Of a DNA stretch of 28,520 nucleotides, positions 24,572 through 28,520 are shown in pieces. The first letter of the stretch is position 1, and each line of letters begins with the position of its first letter. Origin of the DNA: Glaciecola sp964418575 (GTDB lineage: Bacteria > Pseudomonadota > Gammaproteobacteria > Enterobacterales > Alteromonadaceae); assembly GCA_964418575.1 (NCBI GenBank), contig CAYQMI010000041.1:1-28520 (forward strand), given 5' to 3'. The notes under the pieces were generated by a model. That model was not told the DNA's origin. It searched no databases and saw only the letters and a list, made by a program, of their open reading frames with translations. A program made the translations under genes and the position numbers.

Positions 24572-24687
24572 GCGCCGCCGTTTGAATACGGCCTTATGTG
24601 TTTTATCGTTGATATAAGTTGTGGGCGTTACACTTAGTAGTGCCTCACTGATTTATTATCGATGTAAGTTAAAGCCATAAGTAACGC

Positions 24688-24712
24688 GCATTACTTGGTC
24701 GCAAAGTAGTGC
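24688..24712 (+). promoter_or_regulatory. Stem-loop in the rplY leader
   Basis: GCATTACTT (24688-24696) pairs with AAGTAGTGC (24704-24712), nine pairs with one U-G, around the loop GGTCGCA. It ends 16 nt before the rplY Shine-Dalgarno (24729). L25 binds 5S rRNA, and autogenous control of rplY has been reported in E. coli, so this may be a regulatory element. Confidence 0.45.
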
Positions 24713-24738
24713 AAAACATACATTTAATGGAGACAATC

Positions 24739-25383
24739 ATGTCTGAAGCAATTTTTAATTTGGATGCAAGCGTCCGTACAGACTTAGGGAAAGGTGCGAG
24801 CCGCCGCCTACGTCATACTGGAAAAGTTCCTGCTATCCTTTACGGTGCCGGCAAAGAGCCAGTGTCGCTTACCTTAGAGCACAACAAAGTAGTTCAAGCT
24901 CAAGATTTTGAAGCTTTTTACTCACACGTACTTACTTTGAACATCGACGGTAAAAAAGTTGAAGCCTTAGTAAAAGATATGCAGCGCCACCCTTTCAAGC
25001 CAAAAGTTACGCACATTGACTTTCAGCGCGTTGTTGCCGGTGAGAAGTTACATACTAATGTACCTATTCACTTCATCAACGAAAGCAAGTCACCAGGCAT
25101 TAAAAACGACGGCGGATATGCTGACCACCTAATGCAAGAGCTTGAAGTAACATGTTTACCAAAAGACTTACCTGAGTTCATTGAAGTTGATATGGCTGAA
25201 GTAGAAATGGGTCAAACACTACACTTAACTGACATTAAACTACCTAAGGGTGTTGAATCAGTTGAGCTTGGTAAAGGCGAAGGTCATGACCTAGCGCTTG
25301 TTACTATTAAAGCACCTAAGGGCCCAAGCAAAACAGAAGAAGAATCTGACGATACTGCTTCTGAAGAGGCTCCAGAGGAATAA
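24739..25383 (+). CDS. rplY: 50S ribosomal protein L25 / general stress protein Ctc
   Basis: Binds 5S rRNA loop E in the large subunit. 214 residues, the long (TL5/Ctc) form; E. coli L25 has only the 94-residue N-terminal domain. The N-terminal domain is about 1-95, with LGKGASRRLRHTGKVPAILYG; the beta-rich C-terminal domain is about 100-190, then an acidic tail (TEEESDDTASEEAPEE). ATG 24739 is chosen because GGAGA (24729-24733) precedes it and it matches the family start; the frame runs on to 24709, without support. pth starts 4 bp after the stop, with its ribosome site inside the rplY end, so the two are co-transcribed. Confidence 0.96.
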   Translation: MSEAIFNLDASVRTDLGKGASRRLRHTGKVPAILYGAGKEPVSLTLEHNKVVQAQDFEAFYSHVLTLNIDGKKVEALVKDMQRHPFKPKVTHIDFQRVVAGEKLHTNVPIHFINESKSPGIKNDGGYADHLMQELEVTCLPKDLPEFIEVDMAEVEMGQTLHLTDIKLPKGVESVELGKGEGHDLALVTIKAPKGPSKTEEESDDTASEEAPEE

Positions 25384-25387
25384 TCAC

Positions 25388-25975
25388 TTGTCTGATATTC
25401 GTCTAATCGTGGGCCTGGGTAATCCAGGCCCCGAATATCACAACACTCGGCACAACGCAGGTGCCATGTTAGTAGAAAACTTAGCTTCTTGTTTCAATAT
25501 CCCTATGAAATACGAAGCTAAGTTTTTTGGTTTTACCGGTAGAGGAACGATTGAAGGCAAAGATGTAAGATTACTCATCCCTACTACCTTCATGAACAAA
25601 AGCGGTCAAGCAGTTGGCGCAATGTGTACATTTTTCAAAGTTTTACCTGATGAATTACTGGTAGCTTATGACGAACTAGACTTTGAGCCCGGAATAGCAA
25701 AATTCAAAATTGGCGGAAGCTCAAGTCAAAACGGCATTCGCGATATTGTGAGAAGTTTAGCCAACAGCAAAGACTTTTTACGCTTGCGCATCGGCATTGG
25801 TCACCCCGGGCATAAAGGCAAGGTTACCGGACATGTGTTAAGTAAAGCCTCACCCGAGCAGCAGGCCTTAATTGACGGCGCCATTGATGAAGCCATTCGC
25901 TGTATTCAAATTCTGCTGAAGCAAGACTTAGTGCCTGCCCAGCAACGCTTGCATTCGTACAACGCGGCAAGCTAA
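25388..25975 (+). CDS. pth: Peptidyl-tRNA hydrolase Pth
   Basis: Frees tRNA from peptidyl-tRNAs that drop off ribosomes. 195 residues (E. coli 194). The start is TTG 25388, 8 bp after GAGGA (25375-25379); the frame extends upstream into rplY, without support. Catalytic His22 in NTRHNAGA, Asn12 (GLGNPG), Asn70 (TFMNKSG) and Asp95 (AYDELDF) match E. coli H20, N10, N68 and D93. The cleft loop that reads GGGHGGHNG in E. coli is GGSSSQNG here (109-116), one residue shorter, with Gln114 in place of the conserved His113. So the catalytic set is otherwise complete but this position is altered. pth-ychF adjacency is conserved widely. Confidence 0.95.
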   Translation: MSDIRLIVGLGNPGPEYHNTRHNAGAMLVENLASCFNIPMKYEAKFFGFTGRGTIEGKDVRLLIPTTFMNKSGQAVGAMCTFFKVLPDELLVAYDELDFEPGIAKFKIGGSSSQNGIRDIVRSLANSKDFLRLRIGIGHPGHKGKVTGHVLSKASPEQQALIDGAIDEAIRCIQILLKQDLVPAQQRLHSYNAAS

Positions 25976-26028
25976 TCAACTTAACGTTTTAATAAACTTA
26001 AACCTTACTGAATTAAAAGGCATCTATT

Positions 26029-27120
26029 ATGGGTTTCAAATGCGGCATAGTCGGCTTACCTAACGTTGGTAAATCCACTTTATTTAACGCGCTAACAAAA
26101 GCTGGTATAGAAGCAGCTAACTTTCCATTCTGTACTATAGAGCCAAACACCGGTGTTGTCCCTGTTCCAGATACGCGTTTAGATGCACTCGCGAAGATTG
26201 TTAAACCTCAAAAAGTGATTGCTACCACTATGGAGTTTGTCGACATTGCAGGCCTAGTAGCGGGTGCTTCAAAAGGTGAAGGTTTAGGTAATAAATTTTT
26301 GGCCAACATACGCGAAACAGATGCTATTGGACATGTAGTGCGCTGCTTTGATAACGACAATATAGTGCATGTAGCGGGCAAAGTTGACCCACAAGAAGAT
26401 ATCGATGTTATCAACACAGAGCTTGGACTGGCTGATTTAGAGACCGCTGAAAAAGCAATGATTCGAGTGGGTAAACGCGCGAAAGGCGGAGACGCAGACG
26501 CGAAATTCGAAGTTAAAGTACTTGAAAAGCTACTGCCGTATTTGAACGAAGGCACTTTGCTAAGGGCGGTTGAATTAACGCCAGAAGAACACAAAGCCAT
26601 TAGCTACATGAACTTTTTGACCTTAAAGCCCACCATGTATATCGCAAACGTGAATGAAGATGGTTTTGAAAATAATCCTTATCTGGATAAAGTAAAAGCA
26701 ATCGCAGAAAAAGAAAATGCCGTGGTAGTGAGTGTATGTGCTGCAATAGAATCTGACATTGCCGAGCTCGATGAAGAAGATAAAGCAGACTTCATGGAAG
26801 AGTTAGGCCTTACAGAACCTGGGCTAAATCGCGTGATACGCGCAGGCTATGAGCTACTAACTCTGCAAACCTACTTTACCGCTGGCGTCAAAGAAGTAAG
26901 GGCGTGGACCTACCCTACAGGCTCTACGGCTCCGCAAGCGGCAGGTAAAATACATACAGATTTTGAGAAAGGCTTTATTCGTGCTGAAATCATTGGTTAT
27001 GACGACTACATCACTTGCAACGGCGAACAAGGTGCTAAAGACAAAGGGAAGTGGCGTTTAGAAGGCAAGGAATATTTAGTGAAAGACGGTGATGTTATTC
27101 ACTTTAGATTTAACGTTTAA
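26029..27120 (+). CDS. ychF: Redox-regulated ATPase YchF (OLA1/Obg-like)
   Basis: P-loop ATPase of the Obg-HflX superfamily that prefers ATP; binds ribosomes and is linked to stress, translation start and catalase control. 363 residues, the exact family length. G1 GLPNVGKST (9-17), G3 DIAGLV, a coiled-coil insertion (about 130-200), and NVNEDG in place of the GTP-specific NKxD, followed by the C-terminal TGS domain (about 280-363: LQTYFTAGVKEVRAW, IHTDFEKGFIRAE, GDVIHFRFNV). It begins 53 bp after pth and is followed by a terminator, probably the end of the rplY-pth-ychF unit. Confidence 0.98.
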   Translation: MGFKCGIVGLPNVGKSTLFNALTKAGIEAANFPFCTIEPNTGVVPVPDTRLDALAKIVKPQKVIATTMEFVDIAGLVAGASKGEGLGNKFLANIRETDAIGHVVRCFDNDNIVHVAGKVDPQEDIDVINTELGLADLETAEKAMIRVGKRAKGGDADAKFEVKVLEKLLPYLNEGTLLRAVELTPEEHKAISYMNFLTLKPTMYIANVNEDGFENNPYLDKVKAIAEKENAVVVSVCAAIESDIAELDEEDKADFMEELGLTEPGLNRVIRAGYELLTLQTYFTAGVKEVRAWTYPTGSTAPQAAGKIHTDFEKGFIRAEIIGYDDYITCNGEQGAKDKGKWRLEGKEYLVKDGDVIHFRFNV

Positions 27121-27142
27121 ACGCTTAGTGACTTTAAACAAT

Positions 27143-27168
27143 GGCTATCGTAAAGATGGCCTTTTTAT
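27143..27168 (+). terminator. Rho-independent terminator of ychF
   Basis: GGCTATC (27143-27149) pairs with GATGGCC (27155-27161), with one U-G pair, around GTAAA and followed by TTTTT. It is 23 bp beyond the ychF stop codon. Confidence 0.8.
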
Positions 27169-27335
27169 TAACGCTTGAGCAGCACATCTTGTCACACAAA
27201 TTTCATAAATTATTGTCCCTAGCTTTCAAACCTTTTCAATACGCTAAGCGTAATCACCTCATATTGAAATAAACCTTATAAATACTAGGTCTATTTATTA
27301 GCCTTTACACTACAGGGTTGCGTCATCCGAGCGAT

Positions 27336-28337
27336 ATGAAAATACAACTACCTTTACTTCAGGGTGAGTCACCCATTCCAAGTGCCCCAAATATAGAGCT
27401 TGATGATGGCACCAATTGTATTCCTCAGCATTATTTGAGTTATCAGCATACGCTTGAGTCGGTGTCGAACATCGTCGCTGAAATTGAATACGATCCCAAT
27501 TACATACTCTTTGTAGACCATGATCACGGTGGCATATTTATTCAAATCGGCATTGTGGGGCTCGATAACTACATCGCTGCGCAATCCCAAGACAGCAAAA
27601 AAATAGTGTACGGCAGGCGCTGGCGAGTAGAGGCTAATTTGCCGTCTTCTGAAATTATTCAAACCGCATTTTTAGCCTTGTGCAAAGCTCGCGAACATGA
27701 AGTGCGCGAGTTACTCAAATGGCAAACAACTAGCAGCACAACCACCCCCTTTAGTTGTCATCACGATTTGCCCCTAATGGCAATGTCTGCCGACACCAAC
27801 ACCAAAAGGCTAAACAACAGCGAAGATAGTTTTGCGCAGCTGTCTAAGGTGTTGGGCTCACTTTATTATGATGGTGCATCGTTTTGTTTAAATACCATCA
27901 CCTTAATAGATAGCAACAATAGCGTGCTATCAATTAAGGTTCAGGCGGGAGTGCACAGTAAATTACCGGAGATAACGCAATCGCCCACTATATGTCTGTT
28001 GGTAGACAATTTAGAGCAAGATACTGTGCTTTATGCGCTAATGGATAGGCTACTGGCCTTAAGTAACTCTCATGTTGAGGAGCATTTTAGCTTTAAAGGC
28101 TATCGTCGTTTTTCACGAAGCAATAGCATCGAAAAAATCGCGACGCTTTCCGCAAAAACTAGGCGCAAAGAAATACTCAATGAAAAACTCGATTTTAAGC
28201 AGTTACTTACACATAGCAATTACGAAACCGACACTACTCGCGTGCCTAGCATTAGGCATGGAAAATTAGGCGGCAAAATACAAACGCAGTTAAGTAGATT
28301 AAATGTTGGTGCAGGCATATTACCGCGCATAAATTAA
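27336..28337 (+). CDS. Hypothetical protein, 333 residues, unrecognised
   Basis: I do not recognise this family. From ATG 27336 it has 333 residues (an in-frame TTG at 27318 would add six; only a weak GAG stands before the ATG). There is no signal peptide or membrane segment, so it is probably cytoplasmic. The N-terminal half (about 38-130) looks compact and folded: YILFVDHDHGGIFIQIG (57-73), then VYGRRWRVEANLPSSEIIQTAFLALCKAREHEVREL. A Thr/Ser-rich bridge (131-140) leads to CHHDLPLM and a second folded part (about 165-245). The tail from 255 is strongly basic (GYRRFSRSNS, SAKTRRKE) and could touch nucleic acid, which is inference. It stands alone between the ychF terminator and a tRNA gene. 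Confidence 0.75.
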   Translation: MKIQLPLLQGESPIPSAPNIELDDGTNCIPQHYLSYQHTLESVSNIVAEIEYDPNYILFVDHDHGGIFIQIGIVGLDNYIAAQSQDSKKIVYGRRWRVEANLPSSEIIQTAFLALCKAREHEVRELLKWQTTSSTTTPFSCHHDLPLMAMSADTNTKRLNNSEDSFAQLSKVLGSLYYDGASFCLNTITLIDSNNSVLSIKVQAGVHSKLPEITQSPTICLLVDNLEQDTVLYALMDRLLALSNSHVEEHFSFKGYRRFSRSNSIEKIATLSAKTRRKEILNEKLDFKQLLTHSNYETDTTRVPSIRHGKLGGKIQTQLSRLNVGAGILPRIN

Positions 28338-28408
28338 ACATATCTGGCTTGGTTTACACTCTGTATGCTTAGAATATGCGCAACTGGCAGTAAATCTTTA
28401 AAAAACGG

Positions 28409-28437
28409 TTGACGACCTAAGTTCAACTAAGCATAAT
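28409..28437 (+). promoter_or_regulatory. Predicted promoter of the tRNA-Met gene
   Basis: TTGACG (28409-28414) and CATAAT (28432-28437) are 17 bp apart, each 5 of 6 to consensus. A GC-rich discriminator (ACGCGCC) follows, as in stable-RNA promoters under stringent control. The short leader includes CTCA-GAAA-TGAG (28446-28457), a hairpin with a GNRA loop just before the tRNA. Confidence 0.7.
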
Positions 28438-28466
28438 ACGCGCCACTCAGAAATGAGCGGATAAAT

Positions 28467-28520
28467 GGCTAAGTAGCTCAGCTGGTTAGAGCACATCACT
28501 CATAATGATGGGGTCGCAGG
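28467..28520 (+). tRNA. tRNA-Met (CAU), elongator, cut by the window end
   Basis: The 5' half and anticodon arm of an elongator tRNA-Met. GGCTAAG is the acceptor strand, GCTC-AGCTGGTTA-GAGC the D arm, CATCA-CTCATAA-TGATG the anticodon arm with anticodon CAT, then GGGTC as the variable region and the start of the T arm. It differs from E. coli metT at only a few positions. A CAT anticodon could also be an initiator or a lysidine-modified tRNA-Ile, but the acceptor and D-arm sequence fit elongator Met. The 3' end lies beyond 28520. In enterobacteria this tRNA heads a Met-Leu-Gln cluster, so more tRNAs may follow. Confidence 0.93.

Larger units (their letters stand above)
24410..24738 (+). promoter_or_regulatory. 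mrpG-rplY intergenic region: rplY promoter and structured leader
   Basis: This 329-bp region has no gene. A clear promoter is TTGTCT (24543-24548), a 17-bp spacer and TAGAAT (24566-24571), followed by GCGCC. The leader to the rplY ATG is about 160 nt and contains hairpins: GCCGT/ACGGC (24577-24592) at the start, CACT/AGTG (24631-24642), and a 9-bp stem at 24688-24712. AGTAGTGC occurs twice. Only a weak GGGA/TCCC hairpin near 24478-24493 could end mrp transcription. Confidence 0.6.

Noticed and set aside
25298..25387. Longer N-terminus for Pth reaching back into rplY
   Set aside because: It overlaps rplY, adds 30 residues absent from the family, and TTG 25388 has a well-placed Shine-Dalgarno.
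26208..26600. 130-codon open frame on the minus strand inside ychF
   Set aside because: Serine-rich low-complexity translation, fully opposite a strongly conserved gene; a shadow.
1..28520. Insertion sequences, prophage, CRISPR arrays or toxin-antitoxin pairs
   Set aside because: No transposase, integrase, repeat-spacer array or paired small genes could be seen on either strand.

Overview
The window is ordinary chromosomal DNA from a Gammaproteobacterium, most likely a marine member of the Alteromonadales. Three things support this: the protein sequences (close matches to the enterobacterial and Vibrio-type families I know), the conserved gene blocks, and a moderate-to-low GC content by eye. 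No insertion sequence, prophage, CRISPR array or transposase is visible. The DNA is densely coding, with about 27 protein genes, one partial tRNA, and several clear Rho-independent terminators and promoters.

Layout. (1) 1-3180: clpS-clpA on the minus strand (N-end-rule adaptor and AAA+ unfoldase), divergent from cspD, which has a long structured leader. (2) 3229-7128: plus-strand RNA-modification and purine block rluE, mnmA-hflD, purB. Its terminator lies inside the 3' end of the opposing metallopeptidase gene mtfA. (3) 7937-10322: accessory stretch with a secreted PEP-CTERM-like protein (variant VSAP motif) and a membrane-bound class III adenylate cyclase with an SOS-box-like site upstream. 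(4) 10323-14929: minus-strand hemA-prfA-prmC, sirB2-kdsA (haem synthesis, translation termination, LPS Kdo synthesis). The sirB1 gene present here in E. coli is absent. (5) 15090-17657: lolB-ispE-prs on the plus strand, divergent from hemA, ending in a strong terminator. (6) 17780-24409: a small lipoprotein gene and a complete six-gene Mrp cation/proton antiporter operon (mrpA-B fusion, C, D, E, F, G). (7) 24739-27120: rplY/ctc, pth, ychF (ribosome-related genes), rplY having a structured leader. (8) 27336-28520: an unrecognised 333-residue protein and the start of a tRNA-Met gene with a strong promoter, probably the first gene of a tRNA cluster.

Most of the window is conserved housekeeping genes. 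Nothing in it looks like a whole new defence or mobile system. The best leads are small: the cyclase with an altered catalytic Asn and a possible LexA site, a Pth lacking the conserved active-site-cleft His, structured leaders on cspD and rplY, a terminator encoded inside an opposing gene, and the unknown gene next to the tRNA. All functional statements rest on reading the translated sequences by eye; no database search was possible.
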